Shown here piece by piece: positions 1-10,104 of a stretch of DNA of 46,686 nucleotides. How positions within the stretch are numbered: position 1 is the first letter of the stretch; each line of letters starts with the position of its first letter. Origin of the DNA: a virus; the IMG/VR virus record IMGVR_UViG_3300042400_001938, positions 1-46,686 of that record. One strand, 5' to 3'. The notes beneath the pieces were generated by a model. The model saw only the letters and a program-made list of their open reading frames with translations. It was not told where the DNA came from and searched no databases. The position numbers and the translations under genes were made by a program.

Positions 1-1152
1 GATTTCTTTTTTGGCTATTAAATCTTCTAGCGTGTAGTTTCTTCTAGCTCTAGAATCTTGAGCTAAGTTTTCCTTAAGAGTATCTAAAACTGTTTTTTGT
101 TCTTGCGAAACATTAATGTTTCTAGGCTCAGAAAGAGTACTTATGTCTTTTTTTAGATCATTTATATCAACTGGTGTATATTTTATAGGTTCTCTTAGAG
201 AAAGTTCATTTGACTTAAGATCGGTCAATATCTTTTTAGACTCTTCGGAATCGTCTAAACCTATTTTTTCTAATATCTTTGACTTAAAGTCCTTATCTAA
301 GGCATCAACCTCTTCTTTTACTCTTTTGTAATGGTTTTTTCTGGCAAATGGTGTGTCCGCTGCTCCTTCTTCTATAATACGAGTCTTATCGCTTTTTGAT
401 ACTGTAGAAGCACGTACAGGTATACGGTTCTTGACCATATCAAGATCTATATTATTCTTATCTAGACCAACGGCTTTTCTTTGCAGATGGTCTTTCAAGG
501 ATTTTGCACCAGATTTTGCAAAAGGAACTATAGCAGTTCCAATATCAACCAGAGTTTCATTATGTCCATTGTTTTTTAAACCTTGCGAGCCTGCACCTAA
601 AGAAAAACCCCCTCCGAGTTCTTTTATAGCTTTTATGACGACCGGTTTAGCTGCCTTGCTTGCTTTTGCTACGGCCTTCACGGTTTTTAGTGCCGTTATA
701 GGTATATCCGCAACAAACTCTGCACCATAGTGTAGTGGATCTCCTTTTACTAAAGGTTTGTATTCTTCTTCTTCTAATTTTTCGTGACGTTCTTTCCTGT
801 TTTTTTTGATTCTTTTCTGGTATTCATGCTCTTCTGGGTCTAAGGCCGCAACACCTTCATCGGAGTTGTGTTCACCCAACCAAGCTCCGAAATCCTCAAG
901 AGCCATAGCAGTGTGTCCCCAACCAGCTTTAATTCCTTGTCTAGCTCTATCATAAATGGAAGGTTGGTCACTTTTTGCGTTCCCCTTCTTTAAACTTTCG
1001 TATTCTGCATCGATTTCTTCAGGGGTCATTAAGTCATATTTAGACGTATTTGCTGTTGTTATTTGTTCGTCGTATAGTCGATCTATTTCTTCAGGGCTTA
1101 AAGAATCAAAGTAGTCATCGTCTAGTTGATTTAAATCAAGTTTACTGTTCAT
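1..1152 (-). CDS. Partial large virion-type protein, C-terminus beyond window
   Basis: This frame is open for 384 codons from an ATG at 1152 to the first base of the window, with no stop, so the protein continues outside. The start overlaps the stop of the upstream gene by 11 bp, and a GAGAA stretch lies just before it. The N-terminus is acidic (MNSKLDLNQLDDDYFDSLSP) with repeated SPEEID/TPEEID motifs. Residues about 140-190 are Ala/Lys-rich and may form a helix, and the rest is charged and helical. No catalytic domain is recognised. Its place at the end of a run of minus-strand internal-virion-type genes suggests a structural or ejected protein; this is inference from context only. Confidence 0.75.
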   Translation of the reverse strand, partial: MNSKLDLNQLDDDYFDSLSPEEIDRLYDEQITTANTSKYDLMTPEEIDAEYESLKKGNAKSDQPSIYDRARQGIKAGWGHTAMALEDFGAWLGEHNSDEGVAALDPEEHEYQKRIKKNRKERHEKLEEEEYKPLVKGDPLHYGAEFVADIPITALKTVKAVAKASKAAKPVVIKAIKELGGGFSLGAGSQGLKNNGHNETLVDIGTAIVPFAKSGAKSLKDHLQRKAVGLDKNNIDLDMVKNRIPVRASTVSKSDKTRIIEEGAADTPFARKNHYKRVKEEVDALDKDFKSKILEKIGLDDSEESKKILTDLKSNELSLREPIKYTPVDINDLKKDISTLSEPRNINVSQEQKTVLDTLKENLAQDSRARRNYTLEDLIAKKEI

Positions 1153-2137
1153 GGGTTCTCATTTTCTCAACGTTAGCCTTCAATGCCGCACGCTTTTGTT
1201 CTGTCGTTAGTTCATGTGAAGATGTTGAAGGAGCGGGCACAGCATCTTTGTTGTTTGTTCCCGCTAGCAATAAGTATTTTTGTATTTCTGCTTCCGAGGC
1301 TCCTTGTTCAATTAACCTACTCACACCATCTCGGATACTAATGATTTTCTGGTGAGGCTTTTTAAAGTCTCGCGCTCTCGCTTTGTATGCTTCGTAATCT
1401 TTATCCAAGCCTGGCTTGTCCTTAGATAGATTAGCTATCATCTTTGCGTTTAAGTGCTGACCACCTACTTGAGATTTTCCTTTCGTAACGTTCAGCTCGT
1501 TAGCTATTGCATCAAGGTCTTGAACGTGTGCATTGTTATCACCTTCAATGAAATTCAAAACACGCCCTACTATTGGCGTATTCTTCCATCTTCCAGTCCA
1601 TCCTCCAGGCGTTACTGTTCCACTATCTACATAGCCTTCTGCACGTTCTAATTTTTCAAGAAAATCTTCGCCTTTACTAGCGTCTTCTTCTAGAGCAGAA
1701 AGCTCTTTCAATAATCTTGCGCTATATCCAGTATCTTTCTTGTATTCCTTGGTATTACTAGCTATTTCCCTGTCCTTTTGCTCATAATTTAATGCCCACT
1801 CATAAGCACTTTGCCGACTTTGATCCAAAACTTGACCTAAAGCTATTTTTTGTTTCAATTTTTCATGAGCAGCTTTGGCTGGTGCATGTGCCCTTTCTCT
1901 CTGAGATTTTATAAAAGCTGTAGATTTTTCATTAGGGGATAACAGTTCGGCAATATCAAAACCCAACTCGTTTAAAGGATGATGTTGTTTATGCTCGGGT
2001 TTTTCTTGCTCAAGTTCTTGGTATAACTTTTCAAGGAGAGAATCGGGTCGTGATGGAAAGGTATTACCACCACTATTCAACCTAATCCGACGTGCTGTAC
2101 GAGTTAAAGCATTGGGTATATTAGCTCGTGATATCAT
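1142..2137 (-). CDS. Hypothetical coiled-coil virion-type protein
   Basis: A 331-residue charged, mostly helical protein. Residues about 40-170 are rich in Glu, Lys, Gln and Ala and look coiled-coil. The C-terminus (LTTEQKRAALKANVEKMR) is also helical. No signal peptide, membrane segment or enzyme motif is visible. The start codon overlaps the stop of the preceding gene (TAATG), and the stop overlaps the start of the next gene, so the three genes are probably translationally coupled. Context suggests a structural or internal head protein. I do not recognise the family. Confidence 0.75.
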   Translation of the reverse strand: MISRANIPNALTRTARRIRLNSGGNTFPSRPDSLLEKLYQELEQEKPEHKQHHPLNELGFDIAELLSPNEKSTAFIKSQRERAHAPAKAAHEKLKQKIALGQVLDQSRQSAYEWALNYEQKDREIASNTKEYKKDTGYSARLLKELSALEEDASKGEDFLEKLERAEGYVDSGTVTPGGWTGRWKNTPIVGRVLNFIEGDNNAHVQDLDAIANELNVTKGKSQVGGQHLNAKMIANLSKDKPGLDKDYEAYKARARDFKKPHQKIISIRDGVSRLIEQGASEAEIQKYLLLAGTNNKDAVPAPSTSSHELTTEQKRAALKANVEKMRTHEQ

Positions 2138-4203
2138 TATCTAAATCCTGGTTTAAAAGGCAAATCTAATCTTGGGCAATCATCGTCATTTGATACTTCA
2201 AAACCTCCGTAGTTACCATAATTGCTAGTTTTAGCACTGGATTTAAACGGATGGTCGTTGATTCTCGAATTCTCTCTTAAAGACTTGGCACGAGTGAATA
2301 CAGGTTGGTCCGAAACCATGCCACCTTCTTTAAAGTTTTGTACCGTGCCACCTTGTTTCAGCATAGCCATCATTGCAAAAGGTGCAACATCTTTGGCTGC
2401 TTCCCCTATGTTTTGCCAAGTAGACGGTTGCGGCGGCGGAGTCAATCCATTGTTCGCAAATGTTGCAACAGCTCCTAAATTGTTTTGCATAGGAATTTGT
2501 CGGTTATTAGAATAACTTTGCTCCATTCTTCCAAACGCTCCTGAAACAGCTTGTGGTGGATGAACATCTCCGCCTAGCCCGTATCTAGTTCTTCCGATTA
2601 AACCTCCTCTGCTGGCAAACTCTGCTATCTCTCTCGTAATTGGGGACATCTCTATGTCTCCGCCCTTAGGGAAAGACGTTTCTGCCTTTGAAACTGCATT
2701 TCCATTATTAGAAACCGCTTTTTGCTTAGAACTATTACTCCTGTAATTAGTCATTTCTATTTCTTGCTTAGCGGTCCCGTTTGTTTTAACTTTTGCTTTT
2801 GAATTCGGATTTGTAGAAGCATTAAACCGCGGTCTGCTATCGACAGTTGAGAGCTTCTTTGGTGTTTTTAACACAGCGTCTTCTGGTAAGTCTTCGTTCA
2901 GAGACTCAGGTATCGTCTCTAAATTACTCTGTTTGTTAAATGTAGTTGGTTGTTGCTTTTTAAAAAAACCAGGGTTTGTATTGTCATACGCAGGAGCTAG
3001 TTTACTGCTCTCAACCGATGGTGCGGTATCCGTACTCGTATCCAAAGGGGCCGTTGAGCTATTTTTAGACCAACTAGAAACAGGCATCATCTCAATACCT
3101 TCTCCGTCTTCTGCATATTTTTTACGATCCCAGCTGTTTAGATCTTCTTCTTCATTAGGTTTATTTGAAGTGATAGATGCTGGCTTACCTTCTGCAAGGC
3201 CTGCTTCTGGCGTTTTTACTTCCTCTGGCATTGTCTCTTTAGGATTGTTAGGTGGTGTTTTATTAGAAGTAGCTCCTTCTTCTCTAGCGTTGGTTGCGGT
3301 TCTTGGTTCATTTTTATTGCCCATCATATGCTTCATCATCATGAATTGCATTGGGTCAAATTGCTGCGATTGACTAGTATTAGCACTTATAGGAGCAGTG
3401 TTACCAGATGAACCACCGCCTCCAGACGCTGTTCCATCACCTGTGTTAATTACTGGATTAAAAGTTATATTGCCACCAGAAGCTGTTGGAGACAGGTTCC
3501 CTTGCCCAGTAACGGTAGGAGTATTAGCTGAGCTGTATCCAGTATTTCCACTATACGGATTGAACGGGATATACGGAGTGTATGGGTCAACACTTGGATT
3601 CTGCAAAGTGTAACCATACCCTCCTGGCTCATTAGCTGTTGCAGCCATACCAGGAAGAGCCATTTCTTGATTATTTTTATGACCATTCTCAAGTATCGCA
3701 TTACCCATAGGCCCTTTTACCGGAAACGCATCGAGAACATGTCCTCCAGGAGCGTAATGACCATGTACATAACCACCTTCTCTTAATGACTGTGTAAAAG
3801 TCTGAGTCTGGTTCCCATTATTGTATTGCATAGTCATAGGATGGTTTTCTAGATACTGAGTGTTCTGTTGTTGCTGATTGTCTTTGAATTGCTGCTGCTG
3901 GTACATTTGCGAATCCAAAGTGTTAAACCGTTGTTGGCTGTTGGCTTGCCCTTGGTTCATATAGTTGCTGTAATCAGACATTCCTTGGTTTTGGAGGTTA
4001 TACTTATCGTTAGCCGTGGTATTCGCATAGTTAGTGTAATTATTTAATGCTGTAGTGTTAAACTGATCTTTAGCTAGATCCTCTTGATGATTGAACTGTT
4101 GTTGGTTCTGAACATCTTTGTTAAGACCTCCCAAAGCCGTCATGGTATCCGTCTGTTTTTGCAGACCAAGCTTGTAATCGTCGTTTCTAGCTATGCCAAA
4201 CAT
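2137..4203 (-). CDS. Q/N-rich virion-type protein with Gly-Gly-Val motifs
   Basis: 688 residues. The first ~130 are very rich in Gln and Asn, followed by a Gly/Asn/Thr-rich stretch, a long polar low-complexity middle and a C-terminus with short aromatic/GG motifs. Gly-Gly motifs recur: REGGYV, APGGHV, RGGLI, LGGDV, KQGGTV, FKEGGMV. Similar motifs occur in other putative virion proteins of this window (FADGGQV, FKKGGSV, YKTGGLV). The tripeptide IEM also recurs three times in the middle (GIEMMP, EIEMTN, DIEMSP). AAAGAG lies upstream of the start. It heads a three-gene minus-strand run and faces the plus-strand tail cassette across 60 bp. It is probably a minor structural or internal protein; there is no enzyme motif. 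Confidence is high that it is a gene and low on function. Confidence 0.75.
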   Translation of the reverse strand: MFGIARNDDYKLGLQKQTDTMTALGGLNKDVQNQQQFNHQEDLAKDQFNTTALNNYTNYANTTANDKYNLQNQGMSDYSNYMNQGQANSQQRFNTLDSQMYQQQQFKDNQQQQNTQYLENHPMTMQYNNGNQTQTFTQSLREGGYVHGHYAPGGHVLDAFPVKGPMGNAILENGHKNNQEMALPGMAATANEPGGYGYTLQNPSVDPYTPYIPFNPYSGNTGYSSANTPTVTGQGNLSPTASGGNITFNPVINTGDGTASGGGGSSGNTAPISANTSQSQQFDPMQFMMMKHMMGNKNEPRTATNAREEGATSNKTPPNNPKETMPEEVKTPEAGLAEGKPASITSNKPNEEEDLNSWDRKKYAEDGEGIEMMPVSSWSKNSSTAPLDTSTDTAPSVESSKLAPAYDNTNPGFFKKQQPTTFNKQSNLETIPESLNEDLPEDAVLKTPKKLSTVDSRPRFNASTNPNSKAKVKTNGTAKQEIEMTNYRSNSSKQKAVSNNGNAVSKAETSFPKGGDIEMSPITREIAEFASRGGLIGRTRYGLGGDVHPPQAVSGAFGRMEQSYSNNRQIPMQNNLGAVATFANNGLTPPPQPSTWQNIGEAAKDVAPFAMMAMLKQGGTVQNFKEGGMVSDQPVFTRAKSLRENSRINDHPFKSSAKTSNYGNYGGFEVSNDDDCPRLDLPFKPGFR

Positions 4204-4263
4204 AGTGCTATCTCTTTAATTTATTGGTATATTTACGCTATCCTAACATAGAAACTAATATAC
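4204..4263. promoter_or_regulatory. Divergent intergenic region, likely promoters
   Basis: Sixty bases separate two divergent operons, so at least one promoter is expected here or just inside the flanking genes. The stretch is AT-rich, but I could not assign a convincing -35/-10 pair on either strand. The call rests on gene orientation only. Confidence 0.3.
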
Positions 4264-4494
4264 ATGCTAACAACTCCTTTAACGGTTGCAAACATAAACA
4301 CATGGCAAGACTGGGTGTCCAGTCTTCAAATGCTTAACAAAAATTTCAAAATACCTCAACCTGGCGTGTTTGAAGATTTTAGTCCGTGGACAGCAACCTT
4401 TCAGACACTAAATCCACAATTAAAATTACCTGTAACAAAAACGAATAATTTTAACGAATATGATTCTTTATTAAAGCAAATGGGATACGTATGA
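4264..4494 (+). CDS. Small hypothetical protein, first gene of tail cassette
   Basis: 76 residues with several Trp and Phe and no Cys, signal peptide or membrane segment. Its stop overlaps the next start by 4 bp (ATGA), which couples it to the fibre-like gene. It may be a small tail or fibre accessory protein. I do not recognise the family. Confidence 0.6.
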   Translation: MLTTPLTVANINTWQDWVSSLQMLNKNFKIPQPGVFEDFSPWTATFQTLNPQLKLPVTKTNNFNEYDSLLKQMGYV

Positions 4495-6041
4495 AATTTA
4501 GTTCCTCTAAAATTCCTTTTACCGCTAATAACCAGATTATCTCAACTGTTTGGCCAGAAACCCAGGGGATACCCTTAAACGAAATAGAAGAAGTATATAG
4601 CTCTTACATGGGTTGTGTTTTAGCCCTCCCTCAAGCACAAGCATATAATCCTTTATATGTAGGGCTGGTCATAAGCTCAAGTAAGTCTTTGGAATCTTTC
4701 ACACTAAAAGACGCAAATAATAATACTTTAGCAGTCGTAGCACCTGGTGAAATATATTTAACAAGATGTGCGTATTCTACCGGTGAATGGTCAGTGTTCA
4801 AACTAGCAACCAATGCTTCAAATATTACGGCAAAAGAACTACAAGGAAACGGCTTATCATCTTGGTTAGGAAACTTAACCACAGTTTACTCAAAGATAAA
4901 AACCGTACCAAGTGCTGGTTTATTACAGTACGCAGTTAACGCTCAAGATCAGTCTGCCTTGTTACTTTGCACTAATACAGGCCTTAGCACTGTTTATCTA
5001 CCAACCAACGTTTGCACAGGTTTTTATGTATCAATTTACAACGTCGGTGTTATCACTAAAGGCGATGTTCAACCTACAGCTGGTAAAGTGACCGTTATAA
5101 CTCAACCTGATTCAACTTCTTTAGTTAATAACTTACCGAGTTTTTCATTAACATTAGGTCAAAGTGCTACGTTTGTCTTTGACGGAGCTAATTGGTGGAC
5201 AGCAACAACTGGTACAAATCTAGTGCCTCCTTCTAAATTCACAGCAATAGATGTTTCAACTTACACAACAGCTATACAACTATCGCCAGCTCAAATAGAT
5301 TCAGACATAATTTATTTTTATTCAACATCTGTAAACTATAGTAATATAGAAGTTTATGCTCAACCTAAGTCGCCTAAAGTTTGGATATTTTGTAATGCAC
5401 TAAATAATGCAAGTAGCACCCTAAGTATTACACAAGGAACAGCGACTAACCCTACTGGTAATACCTTTACGATACCTCAGCACGCAAGCATAACGTTGTT
5501 CACAACAGGCCTACAAGGAGAGGGTCTAGTAGAAAGTGGCTCATATTCTAATAATAATACCGTAACACAACTAACAGTCGTAGATGGGGCTAATATATCT
5601 AACCTAAACGGTTATAATGGTAACGCTTTGAATGTTTTGTCACCAGTTGTCTTCAATGAAAACATTACATTACCCCAAACAGACACAAACAATAACACCG
5701 TAACGGCCAAGCTGCCCAACTTAGCAACTGATAGTATAGCGAGTGCTACAGGAGGTACTATTGGTGTGTCTTCTAGTATAGTTTGTGCTGACAATGTTCT
5801 ATTAACAGTTCCTGGTGGAATACTAACCACTGGCACAAGTGCGTTATCTACTGTTACTGCTACATCATTAGCTGTGAAAGGTGCTGCAACACCAGGTGTG
5901 ATCGCAACGTCACTTGCTGGTGATGTAACTATAGTCGGTGATGTTACTATAACAGGAAATGTGACAATAAACGGTAATCTAACTATTATGGGCACGGCCA
6001 CTGCACAATCATTTACCCCAACCCCAGCAGTTCAAAGATAA
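4491..6041 (+). CDS. Tail fibre-like protein with C-terminal beta repeats
   Basis: 516 residues, rich in Thr, Ser, Asn and Val and poor in charge, as is typical of phage fibres and spikes. The C-terminus carries short repeats of the pattern V-T-I-x-G-[DN] (DVTITGNVTINGNLTIMG), which suggest a beta-helix or beta-prism ending. No peptidase or glycosidase motif is seen. It overlaps the small gene before it by 4 bp and the gp10-like gene after it by 1 bp (TAATG), so the three form one operon. The likely role is receptor binding or a tail appendage; this is inferred from composition and context. Confidence 0.65.
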   Translation: MKFSSSKIPFTANNQIISTVWPETQGIPLNEIEEVYSSYMGCVLALPQAQAYNPLYVGLVISSSKSLESFTLKDANNNTLAVVAPGEIYLTRCAYSTGEWSVFKLATNASNITAKELQGNGLSSWLGNLTTVYSKIKTVPSAGLLQYAVNAQDQSALLLCTNTGLSTVYLPTNVCTGFYVSIYNVGVITKGDVQPTAGKVTVITQPDSTSLVNNLPSFSLTLGQSATFVFDGANWWTATTGTNLVPPSKFTAIDVSTYTTAIQLSPAQIDSDIIYFYSTSVNYSNIEVYAQPKSPKVWIFCNALNNASSTLSITQGTATNPTGNTFTIPQHASITLFTTGLQGEGLVESGSYSNNNTVTQLTVVDGANISNLNGYNGNALNVLSPVVFNENITLPQTDTNNNTVTAKLPNLATDSIASATGGTIGVSSSIVCADNVLLTVPGGILTTGTSALSTVTATSLAVKGAATPGVIATSLAGDVTIVGDVTITGNVTINGNLTIMGTATAQSFTPTPAVQR

Positions 6042-7846
6042 TGTCACAAATAGTAATTACACCATTAGCCTGTGAACCAGGTGTTCAACGAGACGGCACT
6101 CCGTTTTCATCTAAACGTTATCTAGATGGGTGTTGGGTTCGCTTTGTTAACAACCAGCCCAAGAAAATAGGTGGTTACTATGCAATTGCTTATATGCGAA
6201 ACACTCAACGAGACTACAAACTAGAGTCACCTTTTTTGCTGCAAGCAACTAACGGGCCTGATCAGTGTATGTTTGTAATTAGCGCAAATCAATCAAACTT
6301 ATATTTAACTATCATTCAAACATACAAAGAAAATGCCATAGTCGCTGCAGAAAATATAAAGCAAATACTAGGCGATTCTCTTATTGAGTACCAAGCGTTA
6401 AATTATAAATCTGGTGTGGGGTCTTTCTGCGAATTAACTTTTAAAGGGTCTCTCTACCCTCACTGGTATTATTTGCCATCTTTTAACGCTCAAGATATCA
6501 CTTCTGTCAAAGCTGGTCAGTTATATTACGTAGATTTAACGCCTATAACTGAGGAGACAGGGGATGCCATACTTACAAAAGTTGAAGATTATCTAACCAA
6601 AAAAACAGTAACTGCCTCTGGTGGGGTTTGGTGCGCCCAAACATTCCCCTTGATTATTGTTTATGGTTCTAATGGATCTCTAATATATAACGATGTGTTT
6701 TTTCCTGGTAATCCTAAAGACGACAATCAAACCCCTCTAAATACTTGGGTTGATCAAAATGGAAACTATTACACTAAACAAATAGCTCAATGTAAGATTG
6801 TTGCCATGAAATCCACTATGGGTTCCAACAACCTTGAATGCGCTTTAGCTTGGGGATTGTTTGGTCTTTATTACCTTTCTTTCCAGCCTCTACTTGATCA
6901 AACAACAAATCTACCTGCTGAACTTCAAATAGTATCAACTGTTGTTTCTACTTCCTGCTCTGTTCTTGGTCAAAACACTATTGTTGAAGCTAATAACATG
7001 TTTTTCTGGATAGGGTTAGGTTGCTTTTATGTGTATAACGGTACTGTTCAAGAGTTGCCTAACAGTACTAACAAGATCTGGTTTTTTAAGAATCTAAATC
7101 GTGAGTGGGCAAATATATCTTATGGGGTTTTAAACACTCAATTTAGTGAAATCTGGTGGATTTTCCCAAAAGGCAACTCTACTTATTGTAACCACGCAAT
7201 TGTCTATAATTATCAGACACAAGTATGGTATGACACCCCTTTTATAAGAGCGGCTGGCTGCCCTTCTTTACTAAATCAGACTGTTTTGTATGTGCCCCCT
7301 GTATTGACCCTAGACGAGCTAGAAATATTAAGAAAAACGCAGCCTGGCACCGATATGTCCGGCTTAGATTTTGACTCTTATCAACTGTTTGCACATGAGG
7401 TTGGGGTTAATGCAGTCGTGTTAGATTCTCAAAATAATCCAGAGAGTAATCCAATAGTATCCCATTTTACCTACAATATGACATCTTTGTTCAATACACA
7501 AAACGCTCAAAACCGCAGCATTTTAAATGTTATGCTCGAGCCTGATATTATCATGCCAGACAATACCGAACTATCTTTAAAAGTGCTTAATATACCATTT
7601 CCAGCGGACTGGTTATATGGTACGCCACAATTAACTAGTGAACCTAAACCTGTAGATGATCCTACTGCCGGATTTTATGTGTTTAACAATAAACGTCGCT
7701 TTATTTATTTACATAGCATGGGACGAATAGTAACAATTAAATTAATGTCAAACTGCATTGACGGGGATTACTGGATGGGTTCTTGCTTGTGGCATTGGCA
7801 GTACGGCTCAGTTAATCCAAGTACACCAGATACTATAGTCGTTTAA
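6041..7846 (+). CDS. P22 gp10-like tail / packaged-DNA stabilisation protein
   Basis: 601 residues. The N-terminus has the signature 'PGVQRDGT...YLDGCWVRF...KKIGGY', a pattern shared by podovirus tail-hub and DNA-stabilisation proteins of the P22 gp10 type, which sit below the portal and close the channel. The rest is beta-rich with many aromatic residues, consistent with a propeller-like fold. It is the last gene of the plus-strand tail cassette, and its stop overlaps the stop of the convergent coiled-coil gene by 4 bp. The family assignment rests on recalled motif similarity; the exact position in the tail is inferred. Confidence 0.6.
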   Translation: MSQIVITPLACEPGVQRDGTPFSSKRYLDGCWVRFVNNQPKKIGGYYAIAYMRNTQRDYKLESPFLLQATNGPDQCMFVISANQSNLYLTIIQTYKENAIVAAENIKQILGDSLIEYQALNYKSGVGSFCELTFKGSLYPHWYYLPSFNAQDITSVKAGQLYYVDLTPITEETGDAILTKVEDYLTKKTVTASGGVWCAQTFPLIIVYGSNGSLIYNDVFFPGNPKDDNQTPLNTWVDQNGNYYTKQIAQCKIVAMKSTMGSNNLECALAWGLFGLYYLSFQPLLDQTTNLPAELQIVSTVVSTSCSVLGQNTIVEANNMFFWIGLGCFYVYNGTVQELPNSTNKIWFFKNLNREWANISYGVLNTQFSEIWWIFPKGNSTYCNHAIVYNYQTQVWYDTPFIRAAGCPSLLNQTVLYVPPVLTLDELEILRKTQPGTDMSGLDFDSYQLFAHEVGVNAVVLDSQNNPESNPIVSHFTYNMTSLFNTQNAQNRSILNVMLEPDIIMPDNTELSLKVLNIPFPADWLYGTPQLTSEPKPVDDPTAGFYVFNNKRRFIYLHSMGRIVTIKLMSNCIDGDYWMGSCLWHWQYGSVNPSTPDTIVV

Positions 7847-10104
7847 CGATTATATACCCCTGGTAATTGTGATCCTATAGCAGCTACACCTTGCATAATA
7901 GCAGTATCCCTATCATGTGTATTGTGTCTACCCATTGCGGCCGCATGGTTGGCTATATAGCGCTGACCTATCGCATTTTGACTAAATATAGCTTCTTCTT
8001 GCTCTTTTAACAGAGACATTTTTCCACTTAATGTCTGATCAATACCGCTTATGGTTTGCTGAAGAGTCTTAATTTTGTTTGCTCTTGCTTCGCCTTCCTT
8101 TTCTGTCATCACGGCTTGCAATGCTGCCTGCTCTTCCTGCTTGGCTCTTTGTAATTGTGCTATATCATTAGATAGGAACATGTTTGCCTTAAGTTTATTT
8201 ATCCTGTTCTTTTCTAAATCTCGACGTCCTATTAGATCGTTATATTGGTTAGTATAGTTTGCAAAACGCTTATTCTTTGCGTTTAAATTATTCAACTTAA
8301 GATCAACTAACGCTATTTCATCTGCTTGGTTTTCACGACTACGATCATGTGCGTCTTTTGTCATTTGATGTAACCAAGGCTGAGATGCTTTCACAAATTG
8401 CTCACCACTTTGCCGTTTTTGACGTTCTTTAATTTTTTCTAATTGTACCGCATAGTCCTTACCACCTAAGCGACGTGCTTCCATAACAGCAGTAGGGTGG
8501 CTAAGATGATCATAATGTTCATTAAACTTGTTTTTTAGATAATCTAGCTGTTTGTCAATACTTGCTTGTATATCTAAGCTTTCCTTTTCTCGGCTTGCTA
8601 TGCGGTTTTTAATCAAGCCTGCTAAATGGTCTTCAGCGTTTCCGTATGCTTCTTGTTCTTTAGCATAACCACCTTTAAGTTCTTTAATGCGAGCGTCTAG
8701 GAATTTAAGAGGAGTATCTTCTTGATTAAATTTACGTTTTCTTTCTTCTTCTTCTTCTTCTGTTTTTTTATTTATAAGATCTTCGACCCTCAGCAGTTCG
8801 TCTTTGTTTTCTCTCAAATCGGGATACATTACTTCTCCCATTATTTCACCAAAAGGCTCAAGTGCTTTCCCACTCTTTTCTGCTGCTGAAACTATTTCAG
8901 GTAAATTATCGCCAAAGAGCCGAGAGTTTAATTTGTGAAAACTAGATCTTATTTTTCTCTTATATAGCTTGTCGAGTACGCTATCCGTAACGTCCTCTTC
9001 ATCTGTCTCTGGTTCTTCAATTTCTAAATGCGTAAGTTCTGCTAAATGAGGATCAAATAGGGCTTTGGATTGTTGATGTTCTTGCCATAAATTGGCAATT
9101 GTTTCCTTGCGTGGGTCTCCCTCTTCTAAGGAAGGGTCTAATTTTTTCAGCTCCTCTATAGCTTGTTGCCTGTAGAGGTATAGATCTTTTATACTTCTAA
9201 CAGCTTTATCCTGTTGTTGATGAGCTTTTTTAAGCCTGTCATAAGCTTCTACGAGACTTATCTCGTGATATTTAGCTTGCTCGCCTATTGTGCCCGCATT
9301 GTCGGCTCTTTTGTCTCTTACTTCTGTAAGATAACGATAAACACCCTCTTCCTCTTCGACGGCTTTCTTGCCTTCGTACAAAATCCGTTGTAAGGCGCCT
9401 AATATTTTATTTTCGTTTGTTAAATAATTACTTATTTCTTCTCCAACAGAATCTTTTTTTAAATCATCAGGAAGCACGCGTCTTAAGCGTGTTTTATAAT
9501 CTTCCATCTGTCGGTCTCTGTCATCCTCTAAATGTTTACGTGTTCCTTGCAGATTTTCTATCTCGCTACTTCTAGCTTCCTCTTCTACTTTTTCAGGTTC
9601 AGCAAGCAGACGTTTTTTTCTGTTGATAATCTCTCTAAGGGTAGCGATCGAGTCAGCACTTACTTTGTCTGGGCTGTCTATTTCCTTTACACTCTCTAGA
9701 TATCTAGCTTCTTGTTCTCTTAATTTAGAGGCATATTCTGCTAAATGTGGGCTCAGATTTCCTATAGCGTCAATAAATCCATCATGGCTTTCCCCTTGTC
9801 CATGCTTTTCTTTTAGTTTCTGTTTTCCAGAATTAAAAGCTGAGTGAGGAAGAACATAGTCAGCTATTGTTTTGAAATCCTTTGAGTTTTCAATCTCTTG
9901 TGGAAGATTATATCCCTGATATTTATGTAGCACTGCCCAAAGCAGACGTTCTTTATAATCCTGTGGTTTGTCTTCAAAATTTCGTTCAATAGCTAATGTA
10001 GCATCGTGGAGGCCACATTCAAGTTTGAAGTGCAACACGTTGAATTTTTTCTGTAAAAACCTGAAGAGGCGTTTTCCACTGCAGTTTCTTTCTGGGCGTC
10101 TCAT
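7843..10104 (-). CDS. Large coiled-coil internal-virion-type protein, 5' end replaced by IS30
   Basis: 753 residues as an open frame, nearly all Glu/Lys/Gln/Arg-rich helix with strong coiled-coil character, as in DNA-ejection or internal core proteins. The first ~26 residues are encoded inside the IS30-family element, including its terminal inverted repeat (VLHF), so they are not native. Native sequence starts near KLECGLHDATLAIE and has no Met for a long way. The true N-terminus therefore lay upstream, plausibly in the 95-residue ORF on the other side of the element. Excising the element does not join the two in frame: a TAG lies just upstream and one nucleotide would have to be added. The gene is probably damaged, or expressed from an IS-provided ATG. 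Confidence 0.6.
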   Translation of the reverse strand: MRRPERNCSGKRLFRFLQKKFNVLHFKLECGLHDATLAIERNFEDKPQDYKERLLWAVLHKYQGYNLPQEIENSKDFKTIADYVLPHSAFNSGKQKLKEKHGQGESHDGFIDAIGNLSPHLAEYASKLREQEARYLESVKEIDSPDKVSADSIATLREIINRKKRLLAEPEKVEEEARSSEIENLQGTRKHLEDDRDRQMEDYKTRLRRVLPDDLKKDSVGEEISNYLTNENKILGALQRILYEGKKAVEEEEGVYRYLTEVRDKRADNAGTIGEQAKYHEISLVEAYDRLKKAHQQQDKAVRSIKDLYLYRQQAIEELKKLDPSLEEGDPRKETIANLWQEHQQSKALFDPHLAELTHLEIEEPETDEEDVTDSVLDKLYKRKIRSSFHKLNSRLFGDNLPEIVSAAEKSGKALEPFGEIMGEVMYPDLRENKDELLRVEDLINKKTEEEEEERKRKFNQEDTPLKFLDARIKELKGGYAKEQEAYGNAEDHLAGLIKNRIASREKESLDIQASIDKQLDYLKNKFNEHYDHLSHPTAVMEARRLGGKDYAVQLEKIKERQKRQSGEQFVKASQPWLHQMTKDAHDRSRENQADEIALVDLKLNNLNAKNKRFANYTNQYNDLIGRRDLEKNRINKLKANMFLSNDIAQLQRAKQEEQAALQAVMTEKEGEARANKIKTLQQTISGIDQTLSGKMSLLKEQEEAIFSQNAIGQRYIANHAAAMGRHNTHDRDTAIMQGVAAIGSQLPGVYNR

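Noticed and set aside
2933-3373. 146-codon plus-strand ORF opposite the Q/N-rich gene
   Set aside because: Antisense shadow within low-complexity coding DNA.
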